This document shows, piece after piece, positions 45,700-57,199 of a stretch of 64,000 nt of DNA. The position numbers and the translations under genes were made by a program. The notes beneath the pieces were generated by a model that worked only from the letters and a program-made list of their open reading frames with translations, searched no databases and was not told the DNA's origin. Source of the stretch: Symbiodinium sp. CCMP2592. Its lineage: Eukaryota > Sar > Dinophyceae > Suessiales > Symbiodiniaceae. The stretch spans positions 62,001 through 126,000 of the forward strand of contig CAJNDT010000316.1 in NCBI GenBank assembly GCA_905221615.1, written 5' to 3'. The first letter of the stretch is position 1, and every line of letters starts with the position of its first letter.

Positions 45700-48150
45700 C
45701 CAGCCTAGGCCGCTCCATCTGCAAGTCCTGGGCACAGGCTCGGAGACTAGGGGCTCGAAAGCCTTGCCGCTCCTGCACTCACACAGGACCCCCTAAACAC
45801 GAGAAGAAAGCTTGCCTTTCAGCGCTATTCCGACCTCAGGGCCCGTAGCCTCATGCGCATCAGCCGACATGCTACATCGGAAAGAGCTCTCTAAACCAGC
45901 AGTGTCGATCACCTCACTGAAGCACAAACCCTGGATCAAGGCTCCACACCGTCAAGTCTTCACAATGGCCACCGGCGCCATGGCATTGGTCCACAAAGAT
46001 GAAGATAACTATGAGTTGTTATGTTGATCTTAGCCGCTTCGGGTGCAAGGATCTCAGGCCCGGAAGAGGTTCTGGAGATGGGGATCTGATGCAAACCTTG
46101 CACTCAAGACACGGGACTTCGCATGAAGGACATGGGCCCTGAACCGACTGTGCCGGCATCCTGTCCCCTGGAGCGAAGAGCTTCGGCGGCTTCCATGAGT
46201 TTAGGCTATAGGGGCTTTTGAATTTAAAGGCAATCTATGAGTTTAGGGTTTGGGGGTCTGAGTCTGGCGGTTAAGGCTAGGGTGTTTAGAGGTTGGACCC
46301 AAACTGATACCTTCCGTCAGCAGGCAGCTTCTGAGCATTTACAAAACCCAAACTCCCACACACGAGTCCCGACCTCACGTCACAAGCGCCAGACTCGGGC
46401 CGGGCGAGCCTTGCCATAAGCTCCTTCCCCGATCTGCTTGCCAAATCGGAGGCTCCTCCACCGGAGTTTCGGATGTGGAGGGGTCTTGCTGTCAGGGATG
46501 CAAAATGGATCCGATGAGTTGGGATTTTTTGGTAGAGTTAGAGGTCTCTGATTTTTCTGAAACTCCCACAGATGTATGCTACTCTACTGGAATACCTAGG
46601 ACCGGGCTTTACCGCTGTGCATGTCGGATTTCCGTCAGGTTTGAGACTCAGGCTGTGAGCATCGGACCAAAAGAGGGCATAGGACTTAGGCAGCATGAGG
46701 CGTCATGCGAAGAAGCTGAGTAAAGCCGGCTGCGTCCTGACATCTTCCGCGCTGAGAGGCCAGTCGCCCAACATGGTGAGAAAAACTCCGACTTACGGAG
46801 TGCAGGGTTTCGGGCTGGAGGTTTGTAGGGGTGCTCAAACGTTGACGCGCAGTTCGCATAGGGATAGCAGGATCCAAACAAACCAGAAGGACTTCTGGGT
46901 GGGAGCAACATTGGCCTGGGAGAGTGCTCGGGTTGCAGGGCGCAAGGTAGGCACTGAATACTCTCCGTGCCCCTCTGTCTTCTTGCTTCAGAGGCCTACG
47001 GCGTGCAAGCAACAGCTCGGGCCGAAAAGAAAACAGGCCATGTGCTGCTTGGTTTTGAGAAATTGCTCCCAGGTTCGTTTCATTTTGTTCGAATCTGTCT
47101 CATCTTGGTATTGACAAGACGGCTCGGAATCGAGCTCACAGAAGGCCCCAGCAGCATTGAAAAACAACCCACAAACGATGTAATCACCTTTCGGACTAGG
47201 CACCCGCGATTTGGTTCTGGAAGTCTTGCCGTGCAGGGCCCCAGCAGGCCCGTTCTCGCAGGATGCTCAGACTCTGCAGCAGCTTTCAGCTCCTCTTGAT
47301 AATTCTTAGGTCTTAGACTTATTCAAGCTTATGGGTTCGACCTGCCATGATCCGTGGCCGGAGGTTTCCAGAGTTGGCATTTGCCACGGAACCACGGCCG
47401 AGCAGGTCTCCAGGATTCCAGGAGCAGGTTCCACAGTTCCATGGTTTCCTCTAGAATTGCCTGCTGAACCCGCAGCACATTCGTGTTCGCAGTGCCCTCT
47501 GATTTTGCTCGCCCCGCGCCGGCGGCAGAATGCTTTCAACAGCCTGCGTTGCCACAGGCTCTCAAGATAAGTGCCCGAGAGAAGCTTCCGCAGCCGGGTC
47601 TCGTGATTCAGCTTGACAGGATAGAGCTAGGCCAGGCCCTTCAAGCCAACTTGTGACGATAGACCACTTCCAACCAGCCCCAAGCAGCAGTGAAGAGCAA
47701 TAGTCTCTCTGGAGCTTGCTTGGAAGTGAATGGACAGTCGTGTACAAAGCCTGGCCGAAACCGTCAACCATGGGCAAAGCTCAAACCTCAACACCTCCCT
47801 GTAGGAGGACACACACACACACACACGCAGACACCAGGCATGCCTGGAACCCAATTGGACCTTGACCCCACGGCGATGGGCACGGAGGCTTCTCTGGGCT
47901 TACGCGGGCTGTGGAAGTCGGTCCCCGGATCTGGGTTGAAGCAAGCCTGATATTCTGCGTAGAACCCGAACTTCTATGAACCCATAGTGTAGGACCAAAA
48001 GCTATCCTTCTGGTAACCTTATGGTGGCTTAGGCTGAAGAGTCGCAACATCCAGGTGAGGCATCGCCCCGGTCATTTCCGCAGGAAACCGCGCTCCCACA
48101 TCGAAACGCTAGCACATGGCTTGATCATTCAGAGCGACACATGTAGTAAC
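45700..48150. other. No gene supported
   Basis: Possible minus exons: a stretch reading GHGEYSVPTLRPATRALSQ at about 46979-46918, and PVATQAVESILPPARGEQNQ near 47560-47475. Competing frames exist for both. A (CA)n run lies at 47810-47826. Confidence 0.25.
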
Positions 48151-48179
48151 TGTCAGCAGAGATAGTGGTAGTAATTGTA

Positions 48180-48247
48180 CCACTGGTGGTAGGGGGAGGA
48201 GCAGTAATAGTAGTCGTGGTCTTAGTTAGTAGTGTTCGTAGCAGTAC

Positions 48248-48313
<66 letters not shown>

Positions 48314-48338
48314 GAGTAGTAGGAGTAGTAGTAGTAGC

Positions 48339-48371
<33 letters not shown>

Positions 48372-48500
48372 CGTAGTAGTAGTAGTAGCAGTAGTAGTAG
48401 TAGTAGTAGTAGTACGACTAGTACACCAGTGCACCAGTACATCAGTGCACTAGTACACTGTTACGGCAGTACTAGTACCAGTACCAGTACTAGTAGAAGC
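48180..48500. repeat. (TAG)n microsatellite
   Basis: Long GTA/TAG tract from about 48245 to 48415 with AGG and AGC interruptions, then ACCAGT/ACTAGT units to 48500. Confidence 0.95.
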
Positions 48501-48763
48501 AGCAACAGCAGCTGGTGTTGTTGTTGTTGTTGTAATGACAATCGCAAATGGCAATAGCAATGGTCATAGCAGCGGCAATGGCATTGACACAGTACTGGTA
48601 GCAGTACTGAGTAGCAATATCCATATCTCTATCAGTATCATTTGCTATACATACTTTACCCTTGCTGCTCCATGATCAAACCCCGTGAATTCGGCCACTT
48701 GCAGCGGCTCTTTCGGAAAAGGCCAGAGAATCGCCAGCAAAAGTTTAACAGCGATTTTGATAG

Positions 48764-48875
48764 CTGTATGGGGGTTTCCGAAAATAGGGGACCCGAATAT
48801 AGTACCCTACATAGTAGGATCCCTATTATACGGACCCCTACATAAGGTACCCCTATTTTCGGAAACTCCCGTATA
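48764..48875. mobile_element. MITE with long terminal inverted repeats
   Basis: Ends are inverted repeats of about 29 bases with few mismatches, sharing GTTTCCGAAAATAGGGG at 48773-48789 and its complement at 48848-48864. The core is about 55 bases with a further palindromic TAGGG/CCCTA arrangement. The element has no coding capacity. Its translation (VSENRGPEYSTL) is one I recall seeing often in Symbiodiniaceae gene models, which fits a high-copy family. Confidence 0.85.
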
Positions 48876-49049
48876 GGGTTTAGGGTTTGTTCTACGCATC
48901 TTGAAGCCGAAAACTTCGCTGCCCAAGTGCTGCAGAATGCCCTTGGGCGTCTATCGAGAAATCGCCAAAGCAACATGTACGTCAGCCATGCTAGTGAGCT
49001 GCGAGTGTGATACGGGAACCTTGACGACTAGTCCAAGTTCTACGGTAAA

Positions 49050-49130
49050 CGGATCACCCTCAACCTCTTACCCTCAACCCTATAAACCTCAAAACCCTAC
49101 AACCCAAAGCCCTAAACCTCAAAACCCTCA
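49050..49130 (-). repeat. TTTAGGG-like tract, minus orientation
   Basis: Several CCCTAAACC, CCCTACAACCC and AAACCTCAAAACCCT units. Confidence 0.6.
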
Positions 49131-49637
49131 AGGGTTTACTTTGAACCTCGGCAAGGCCAAGCGATGGCGCCCCTCCGGCCACAGCATGCAGTGAGCACCG
49201 GCCGCTTCGCGGAGGGAGCTTCTGAGGCCCTACGTTCTACATCTCACTGGGTTTCTTGCATTTATCGTGCTTAAGGCATTTAAGGCTTGAGGTAGTGTCT
49301 AGGGTTTAGGATGTAGGAAAATTGGGGTTCCGGTTTCAGGCTTCGGGGGCGGGTCGAGGATAATTGGCGGCATGCTTGGTTCCTCAAGCGTGCTCACACC
49401 TCAGGGACGCGCGCAGCTTCTGGGATTTACAGGGTTTGGGCCCGTATGGCCGGCCTCCTGATTGTACTAATGTATATCAGAGAGATATATGGTTGATCGT
49501 ATTGTATTTACGTGTGCATGGCGACGCCGTGTGTCGTCCACTCTGAACTTGTAGGGGAAAACTGAAGTTCAACACAACCACCCTGAAGCTCAGACTAACA
49601 GGGGCCGCGTGAGACCACTGTTACATCTGGAGCAGCA

Positions 49638-50003
49638 TCAAGACTGCTTGGACACAAGGTGAGAGAATTCTTGCTCAAAGATGTTCATCCGATCCATGGC
49701 AATGCCACCCCAGTCAAAACATCTTACTGGCCACGAGCATGACACCCGACCTGGCAGCCACAGCACAACCTCAAGCTGAAACCCAGAACCTGAAACCAAA
49801 GCCGAAACCCCAAGCAAAAATCTCCAGTCTCTAAGTATCCCATACAACCCTCCTAGCAACCCTGTCAGTTGCCCTTACTATTTCTAGCCTTTCTAGGAAC
49901 CGGCAAAACAGTAACCCTTCCCACCCCTTGAAGAAGCTTCTCGGAGGACCTCGATGAGCTCGATGTACCGACCCTCCGGGCCCGCGCAGGCAGGTCGCCG
50001 TCC
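49638..50003 (-). CDS. Unidentified gene, last two exons
   Basis: Exon 50003..49925 follows AAACAG, reads GRRPACAGPEGRYIELIEVL then REASSR and ends before GT in phase 1. Exon 49726..49638 follows GGCCAG, begins with the two bases needed to complete that codon, reads RCFDWGGIAMDRMNIFEQEF then SHLVSKQS and stops at TGA. The phase match supports joining. No family recognised. Confidence 0.5.
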
Positions 50004-50024
50004 CTGTTTCCCAAAGCTCGGCTA

Positions 50025-50110
50025 CGTTTTGGGTGTAGGGCTTATAGAGTTTAGGGTTTATAGGGTTCAGGGTTCATACAGTAGGGTTGAGGGTTCATTG
50101 GGTTTAGGGA
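50025..50110 (+). repeat. TTTAGGG-like tract
   Basis: GAGTTTAGGGTTTATAGGGTTCAGGG-type units, just upstream of the 50003 exon. Confidence 0.6.
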
Positions 50111-50464
50111 GCTGGGAAAGCGCTTTCAGTTTACGGCTTGTGTTTTGGGGGTTCGGAACAGGGTTTGAGGGTCAGACTGGCTTATCAGGTCGAAGGACTT
50201 GTTCGCCCCCCGACGGGTTGGTTCTCCGAGGCTTCTACCTGAACCCACAGCCCTGAAGCACGAACCTTGCAAAAAAAAATCGGGAGACTGGATCTTTCTG
50301 GGGCTGGGTTCGGAGTTCGGGTTCCGGGGGCTCAGGGAGAGTATGAGTGTGCGGGCCTCGGGAACTGAGACTTTGGGGTTTGCAGAGGTTTTCGGCTTGC
50401 TGCGGCATTCCGTGGAACGTCGTGTTACATAACTTGAGCAATTTAAAGACTGTGTGAATTTCAG

Positions 50465-50550
50465 GTTGGTTGCTTATCTTCTCCGGGTCTCTGCGAACTA
50501 GGCTGCTTTGAGTATGGTGGCTTATCTTCTGAGAACTAGGCTGCTTTGAA
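50465..50550. repeat. Imperfect tandem duplication
   Basis: GGCTTATCTTCT...GAACTAGGCTGCTTTGA occurs twice; the second copy lacks about 10 bases. Confidence 0.75.
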
Positions 50551-50617
50551 GGTCGAAACAGGAGTCGAGGCGAGGAGCTAAGGTCCGAAAGTCGCAACTT
50601 CTGCGATCCGAAAACAC

Positions 50618-50769
50618 CTTGACGAAGGCCACCAGCACCAGCATCACCACAACGGCCGCCTCTGCTTCTTTGGGGCTTAAGGGTTTCAGCCTTGGTCTGA
50701 GGATGTTTCGGGATGCAAGGGCGGTGAGTTCGGCGGGCTTCACCGGCAACATGATGACCAGAAACTCTT
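50618..50769 (-). CDS. Unidentified exon with a transmembrane segment
   Basis: After AATAAG the minus strand reads EFLVIMLPVKPAELTALASR, NILRPRLKPLSPKEAEAA and then VVVMLVLVAFVK, ending at AAG-GTGTTT. The last part is a membrane-type helix. A basic stretch precedes it. No family. Further upstream GFIVQVAALSKFLILGDLTE (near 50990-50930) may belong to the same gene. Confidence 0.45.
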
Positions 50770-50849
50770 CTTATTCGCGATGCTGCCTTGCTTTCACAAC
50801 AGTAACACACAAAAACAAGTCACATGTACACGTTACCGTTAGAAGAGCA

Positions 50850-51860
50850 TGATCACACGCTGCTGATCGTGACTAGACGGCAACTCTCCGATCGGTCTCG
50901 CGTTTTTTTTGAGTTTATTGGGTCTCTGAGTTTCTGTCAAATCTCCTAGGATCAGGAACTTTGACAATGCAGCAACTTGGACGATAAACCCCGGCTGCAT
51001 GCAACTGTCATCCCCAGACCCCACATCCAGAAGAGCCCAGACACCACTGCCCACAAGCTTCCCCGGCCCACCTCTGCTACATGCCAAGGTGACGCGGGGA
51101 TGGTGGAGCCCTGGAGCCTTGGAAAAGACTCTTGGAAGCACAGTGGCAAAGCGAATCGAAAGCTTAAGGGCTCAGAGTTGTGCATCACGATCCTCATAGT
51201 TCAGAGCAAGCGGATTTGGTTCTCGGGGGAACACCTACGGGATAACCTCCAGCATGCTGGCAGGTGTGTTTTTTGTTCGAACCTCTCAGCAACATCGGGC
51301 CGTAAGTTTTAAGTGTGCAGGGAAGACAACATCATTCTAGATGCTGGCATCCTTTCCAGTGCTGTATCGTTGCGATTTCGCACCTATGCTAACGCTGTTG
51401 TCAGCATCATCCTCGTCATCATCATTGCCAAGGTTGTCATCGTCCGGAGAGCGTTGACCCAGATACAACGAGTGTCATGGTCATCGTTGCTCTGTATAAA
51501 TTGGTATTCCTAAGCTTTTCAAGTGGTTCTGAAGCTGCACCGATCGTGCTGACTCGACACACAGATGAGAAAACACTTCAAGCTCAACAGCTTTGACACG
51601 GGTCCCCAACCCCTGTCCCCGTCGGTCGTTCTTTTAACCTCTTGCGAGTACCAGGTGCCCCTCTTCAGCTCTTACTTCTCGTCCTGCACAGGGCAGCCGG
51701 CAGGACACCGGCCAGGGTTTACCGAAACTGTGATGGAAGGCATTGCATCGGCTGTAGATGCGCGGCTACGAACAACTTCAGACTCGAGGAAAATACACTC
51801 GCATGTCCCGTCTAAATGGCTACGGTGTACCAGCAGTAGTCTGACTCTTCCTCTTGATGT
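50850..51860. other. No gene supported
   Basis: Open frames on both strands without a deciding signal. Confidence 0.25.
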
Positions 51861-51862
51861 TT

Positions 51863-51978
51863 ATAATATAGGGACCTTAGCAATTAGAATAGGGTTTCGG
51901 GGCTCCTTACACGCTACTATTATACTTATATTTTGGAACCCCTAAAGCAGTATTGTCAATTATTTCGGCTCCTACATT
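51863..51978 (+). mobile_element. MITE-like element, GGGGCCT family, copy 2
   Basis: Starts ATAATATAGGGACCTTAGCA, has AATTAGAATAGGGTTT, a TA-rich centre and GGAACCCCTAAAG, and ends ATTATTTCGGCTCCTAC. The ends are imperfect inverted repeats. Confidence 0.7.
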
Positions 51979-52179
51979 ATTGGCACAGCGATGCACTCTC
52001 GACTTCGTGGTCTTTCCAAGCATGTTCTGTTGACAGACCCACTGAATTTGACACCACGTGCTTTCACTGTCTTACAGCTAGTTCACAAGTTTCGTTGCGG
52101 GAGTGCCCAGAGGTAGGTCATCGGTATCCCTACTGTATCTTGCTTTCTGCCTGGCTGTTGAGGAGGCGGTCTAGAAATT

Positions 52180-52288
52180 TAATATAGGGGCCTTCATAAT
52201 CAGAATACGGATTTGGGGGCCCATTATGCTCTACTTATAACAAGGAACCCCCAAAATAGTAGAGTTCATTATTTAGGCCCCTATACTA
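52180..52288 (+). mobile_element. MITE-like element, GGGGCCT family, copy 3
   Basis: The best full copy. Left end AATATAGGGGCCTTCATAAT, right end ATTATTTAGGCCCCTATACT. The outer 11 bases TATAGGGGCCT are perfect inverted repeats. Internal AGAATACGG...GGGGGCCC and AAGGAACCCCC. It lies just beyond the S27a stop codon. Confidence 0.8.
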
Positions 52289-52321
52289 TGGTCTAATTTT
52301 TACAGGCTGGGTTTCGAGGCT

Positions 52322-55300
52322 TCAGGCTTCGAGCTGTAGGCTGCCCTGTTCCTTCTTGATCAGGTAGGTGAGGTGGCACTTGCCGCAGTAGTAGCGGTTG
52401 AAGTGCATGGCCTCAGCCATAACTATATTTAACTATATGGCCACGTCACACGTCTCATCGGATTTCCAGCAAGGCCCAAACCCAAATACCCCAAATCCGG
52501 AAAAATCGAACATCTGCGAGGGACAACACCACCACAACCCTGAGAGACGGAGCAAACAGCAACCACCCGACGGACTTACAACCCCAAATGTTGAGCAAAC
52601 TCTGCTAATCGCAGATCTATAGTCCATTGACTTCAATCTGACACTCTGTGTACATCTTGCATAAACTCCAAAACAAGTCTGGGTTCACACAAACACACCT
52701 ACACGCACACACACACACACACAAAAAAAAAAAAAACACACACACACACACAAAAAAAAAAAAAAACACACACACACACACACACACACCTACCTACACC
52801 TGCTTGTCCAATGGACCCACGAGTCATGCTAAACCATAAAATGTTCAGGCCCTGCCCTGTCAAAACCCAGCGGCCATGAAAACTCCGGGGCCGCAGGTCT
52901 CGTGCGGACACTCCCGGCGCAAGCGCGTGACCTTGTCGTTCGAATCCACCTCGCTTGCAGCGACCGGCCAGACATGTATATGCAATCCAAGGCATGTTAA
53001 CCACTGTTACCGCCACCAACACCACCCGCTGCTACCAGTGCTACCATTGCTATAACTGGTACTACTGCAAGTCAAACATCCCAAAGTTAGGTTTCTGCAC
53101 AGATTGCCATCCCATCCACCCCGTAGCCATGGGCACCTCTTAGCGCATCAGAGTGAAGAACGATATGAAAGGACATAGCCCGGCGCCATGTGGCGTGCAT
53201 GCTCTCACAATCTGCGAATTACAATGGGTGTGACAATGAGCTAAGGCTTCGGATGAAGCCAAACTCCGGCCCTTCGAAAAATCCTACCTGCTAGAAACCC
53301 AGAGCTCACCCCTGACTGACCCGCCTTGTAGAACTTCAGAACTGCAAGCTTCACCTTCTTGCGCTTGTGCTTGATCCTCGGCGCATGCTCCAGTTGGGGG
53401 TTGAGCAACACCCGCTTGGAGGGCCGGATCAGGGCCTAGTCCTAGAGCTTAGGAAGCCCAGGATGTTGGAGGTGTGCGCGCGCTGTGAGACCACCACACA
53501 GCGGTGCTCTCAGATGCCGATAATCAGGGAGCAAAATGGCGAATTGGCGAACTGGGCTGTGGTTTGCCTTTTGTCATAGGCCACGAAGCATGGGGCCTTT
53601 ACAGTATTCAGATCAGTCTTGCGTCTGGTTAAGTGAAGCATGCTGCAAGGCAACAGACTTGCAACGAACATGAGACTCTACCGAAGGATCTCCACCAAAC
53701 CAGAGCTGGGACACTTCTTCGGCTTGGTGTAGGTCTTCTTCTTGCGCTTCTTGCCGCCGCCCTGCCTGTGCTGAGTGCTTTGCTGACCGCTGAGCTTGTT
53801 TGCTTTCTGCGCCTTTGGAGTTTCTGAGGTGCGGGCTCCTTTAGGGCCTCGGGGACATGGGGGCCCAGTCCCTTCCTCCTTCAAAGCCTTGCTACCAAGC
53901 CCCTGCAGCGTCCAAAATGCAGAACAGCTTTGCAGCCCGCAGCTCTACGACTCTACGGTTCTGCACTTTGATTTTCGGACTTCGGTGGCATTTTGCGGAC
54001 TTCGAGCTCACACAGCCTCCTTTTCAAGACACCGATCCTAACGCTCTCGACCAAAACCGAATCCGAACCCGGCAATTACAATGAGCTTTTGGGGTGTATT
54101 CTACTACCTTAACCTACCAAACCCTACTTTTTTGTAGGTTCTTATTATAACCCCTTATGTGGGGTTTATAGGGACCCTACTAAAAACCTTTGGTAGGTTC
54201 AGGTATGATGAGAATAAGGAACCCTAATTTGAAGCCGGTGGCAGCTCGAGGGAGACGAAGAGAGTCGCCTCGTCCTGGTCAAGATCTTTAGGGCCGAATA
54301 TTGAGGCCTCAACGGCTTAGTGTTTAGGGTTTTGGGATTTGGGGTTTAAGGTTTTGGGATTTAGGGTTTAGGGTTTAGGGTTTGGGGATTTAGGGATTTA
54401 GCGTTTAGGGTTTGGGGATTTAGGGATTTAGGGCTTAGGGTTTAGGGTTCAGTAACCCTATCCTTTTTGGGTTCCTGGTCATCAATAGGGTATGACAAAC
54501 TGTTACGGTCTTGTTTCCTTGCGGGAAGGTGGGGTCTGCTTCACTTCGGACGGAGCAAGGTTTTGCCGGAGACCTTGGGTCAGGTTACTGGAGACCGCTA
54601 TACTAGTACTAGTAAGCACAAGAATAAGGATCAAGTTAGTACTAATAACAAGAACAAATAAATCAGATAATGGTATGTGTTCATAATTTCTCGAAGAGCC
54701 TGTGGCTCTCACCCGGCTACATTTTAGCAACGCTTGGGGTCGGAATATGGGTTGCTGTCAGGTTCCTGAAGCGACAGCCCAGGTTCTTAAGCCGCCAACC
54801 GCTAACACGTCATTCCTAAACCCCAAACCTGGCAGCGGTCGCCTCGACACCGCAATCCGCCAGGCGTGCCGCAGAGTCGAGGATGGTCCCTCGGGCCCCA
54901 CCACTCCAAGTCACTCTACAAGGTTTTCGTGGCTTAGGTTTCGAGGGCAACGTGACGAGTGGGTTTATGTGGCCTTACGTTGCCTTATGGATGTATGGGC
55001 TCAGTGCTTCTGCAGACGGATAAGACTAATAAGAGCATATCCCGTAAGCAATGCACATGAGTGGCTGTCGATCTTCACATCATCCTGAAGCCCCTGCGAC
55101 CAAAACGACGCCGCACTCGGTCATCCGAAACAAGCCGAAACTCGAAACCCTACCCAGCAAAGCCTAGCATGCCTAGGCGGCGAAACCCAGAGGACCGGGG
55201 CCCCAAACTCCGAAATCCAATCCCAGACCCGCAATGCCAAGGCTGAGGCCACCGTAGCTCAAGACCTGCTCCTCGCAGACTTTCCGCGAGGCTTCCGGGG

Positions 55301-56089
55301 GCTCGGATACAGAATAGAATAGACTAGACTAGACATAGGATGGATGATAGCAGTTTTTGAACATTAGTTGCCTTCCTGATGTCATAGCTAGTTTTGGTAT
55401 CATACGACTATACAGTGCGGCGAGGCTCGGCCAGCTTTGGCCGATCCTTCCTAGATCCGGCCTGGTCCCGCAAGAAATCCCGACCGAGACTTCAGCGAGC
55501 CTCTTCCTTCTAAGGCTTGCAATCCACAACGCACATCTGCGAAGTACCTCTCTCACCTAGTCGTAGACTTTCCCATTGACAGAGTACTTTTACTTTGCAA
55601 TCCAAAGACCCAAAGTGCCCAGATCTTCCGCTCCTCTGCCGGCACACCGGAGAGGGAAGCGATCCTTGGCTCGGTGGATTTCGCTTCCGCTTTTCTGTAC
55701 ATCTGGGGCCTTGCCCTGAGGGCTTCAGAATCTTCATTACGGACAAGCACGGACTCCTGACATCTCCTAAGAGAAAGGCTGAGACCGCGAAAGAAAGTCA
55801 AAGCAGTTAGAAGTCATCAGCCATGATCTCGAATCATACAGTTTCAGCACCGGCTGCTTCCCAGGTGCGTAGCTTTCACGGCCTGAACCTCCGCCTGCCC
55901 ATCGACCTGCAAGCCAGATTCTGATCGCAGATCTCTCTTCATGCCGCCCGGTCTCTGCCGCGGGGCTCTCTTTGAACTCACGGCCCAGAATCCAGAAAGG
56001 AGCTCTCGAGAACAGCAACCCCACCCTGCCAAGCCCGGCACCTCGAGAGCGGAGGTTTGTCCCTCGACAGAGCGCACGAAGATGCGCAT
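52322..56089 (-). CDS. RPS27A: Ribosomal protein S27a fused to a divergent ubiquitin-like domain, eight exons
   Basis: Exons: 56089..56042 ([16 protein letters not shown]), 55906..55869 ([13 protein letters not shown]), 55664..about 55603 ([15 protein letters not shown]), 54889..54829 ([19 protein letters not shown]), 53765..53715 ([16 protein letters not shown]), 53376..53325 ([17 protein letters not shown]), 52949..52875 ([20 protein letters not shown]) and 52411..52322 ([23 protein letters not shown] stop). The last four form a full S27a: basic N-terminus and zinc finger C-x4-C ... CGKC. This is a small-subunit ribosomal protein. The first four align with ubiquitin over its first 60 residues almost without gaps (V17, K27-A-x-I, G-x-P, L-x-D-x-x-L-x-D), but Ub-specific residues are lost and the tail LHLVLRLR is absent. 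A GGG remains before KKRKKK, where deubiquitinases cut the precursor. Introns use GT, GC and possibly GA donors, all with AG acceptors. The end of exon 3 (55619 or 55603) is uncertain. Gene identity is sure; the Ubl part is inferred from phase-consistent joins. Confidence 0.85.
52699..52792. repeat. Duplicated (CA)n-A14 tract
   Basis: (CA)n followed by about 14 A, repeated twice, then (CA)n. It lies in the last intron of the S27a gene. Confidence 0.9.
54105..54205. mobile_element. MITE-like element, CCTACCAAA family
   Basis: The left end TACCTTAACCTACCAAA and the complement of the right end TACCTGAACCTACCAAA match in all but one base. The core contains TTATTATAACCCCTTATG. It is about 101 bases long with no coding capacity and lies in the fourth intron of the S27a gene. 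Confidence 0.75.
54310..54455 (+). repeat. TTTAGGG-like tract
   Basis: GGGTTTAGGGTTTAGGG with GGGATTTAGGG variants; the least degenerate such tract in the window, and also inside the fourth S27a intron. Confidence 0.85.
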
Positions 56090-56636
56090 GGCCCCGGATC
56101 CCCCGGGGCGCCGGGAGGGGCCGGGAGAGCAGCGGGGATGCCCGCAAGAACCGCTGAAGAACGCGGCGAGAGGCGAGACACGCATTTGCTCATAAGTTCA
56201 GACCCGGAGTACGTTGCATGTTGCACTATAGGGGCAGCGTCTTGCAGGATCCACGTGAAACCTCTCTCAGGACAGGACGGCCTTGCAAGGGGTCACAGGA
56301 AAACGGCATGATCCCGAAAACACATGCAGCCGCGATGAACCGAAGCTCCACCTTACAGGAGGTCCCAAACTCTGTTGGATACCTTGTCTGCGCATGGAAG
56401 GCACCTAAAACATCTACAGCCCACAAGAACTATCTTTCAAGGCCAACCGCATCCAAAATCGAGGACCAACATGCTGTCATGAGCATAAGTCTGTCACTAC
56501 AAGGCAGTCTCACCATGTAACCTCTCGGGTATGTAACATCGCACCCTGAAGACTTCAGCTTTGCCCAGAACCCGAGTTCATCTTGAATGCATGCCCTGCT
56601 GGGGTCCAAGCTCAGCCCAATCCGGCTCGCTGGCAG

Positions 56637-56679
56637 GTGCCGGCACCTTCGGGGCAGTTTACGCGATCCGATGTGATAA
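56637..56679 (+). CDS. Possible exon with a kinase-type glycine loop
   Basis: After CTGGCAG the plus strand reads AGTFGAVYAIRCD before a GT. Preceded by the partial Gly codon GT, this gives G-A-G-T-F-G-A-V-Y-A, matching the G-x-G-x-F-G-x-V nucleotide loop of protein kinases. No following VAIK lysine exon was found. A short motif match, so it may be chance. It would be divergent from the S27a gene. Confidence 0.25.
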
Positions 56680-56819
56680 GTGTGCCAATAGCTTCTCGGC
56701 CGCAGTTTGGACATCCCGTGGGCACGCTGTCGGCTCTCGTTGTGGCCGGGCCGGGTGCTTGAGGTTTGTGTCTTGATTATCCAATGCCGTTGAATGGACT
56801 AGCAGGAACAGCAGGACTC

Positions 56820-57190
56820 AGAGTGGTGTCGTAGGAGTCGTGGGAGTCGTGGCGTGGTAGGCATCGTGGGCATGCAAGTACGGGCAGGAGTAGGAGTCGC
56901 AGGAGTCGTAGCACTCGTAGACGTCGTGGGCAGGCGAGTAGGAGCAGCAACAGGAGTCGCAGGCGTCGTAGGCATGCGAATAGAGGGAGTCGTAGGAGTC
57001 GTAGGAGTGCGAGTAGGAGCAGGAGTTGGAGTAGAAGAGTAGAAGCAGTGGGAGCAGCAGTCGTCGTAGTCGTAGTCGTAGGTGGTAATCGTAGAAGCGG
57101 CAGCGGTCAGTCGCAGTAGCAGGAGCAGCAACGGCGGCGGCGGCAGTAACAGAAGTAGCAGCAGCAGTAGCTGCAACACACGTAGCAGCA
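56820..57190. repeat. GTAGGAGTC/AGC interrupted repeats
   Basis: Repeated GTAGGAGTCGT and GTAGGCGTCGT units 56825-57010, then AGC/GTC triplets to 57190. Confidence 0.8.
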
Positions 57191-57199
57191 GACGGAGTA

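Noticed and set aside
52699..52840. Minus frame with poly-Phe and Val-Cys runs
   Set aside because: Only the complement of CA and A runs within an S27a intron.
54310..54455. True telomere
   Set aside because: Degenerate, short and inside an intron of a conserved gene.
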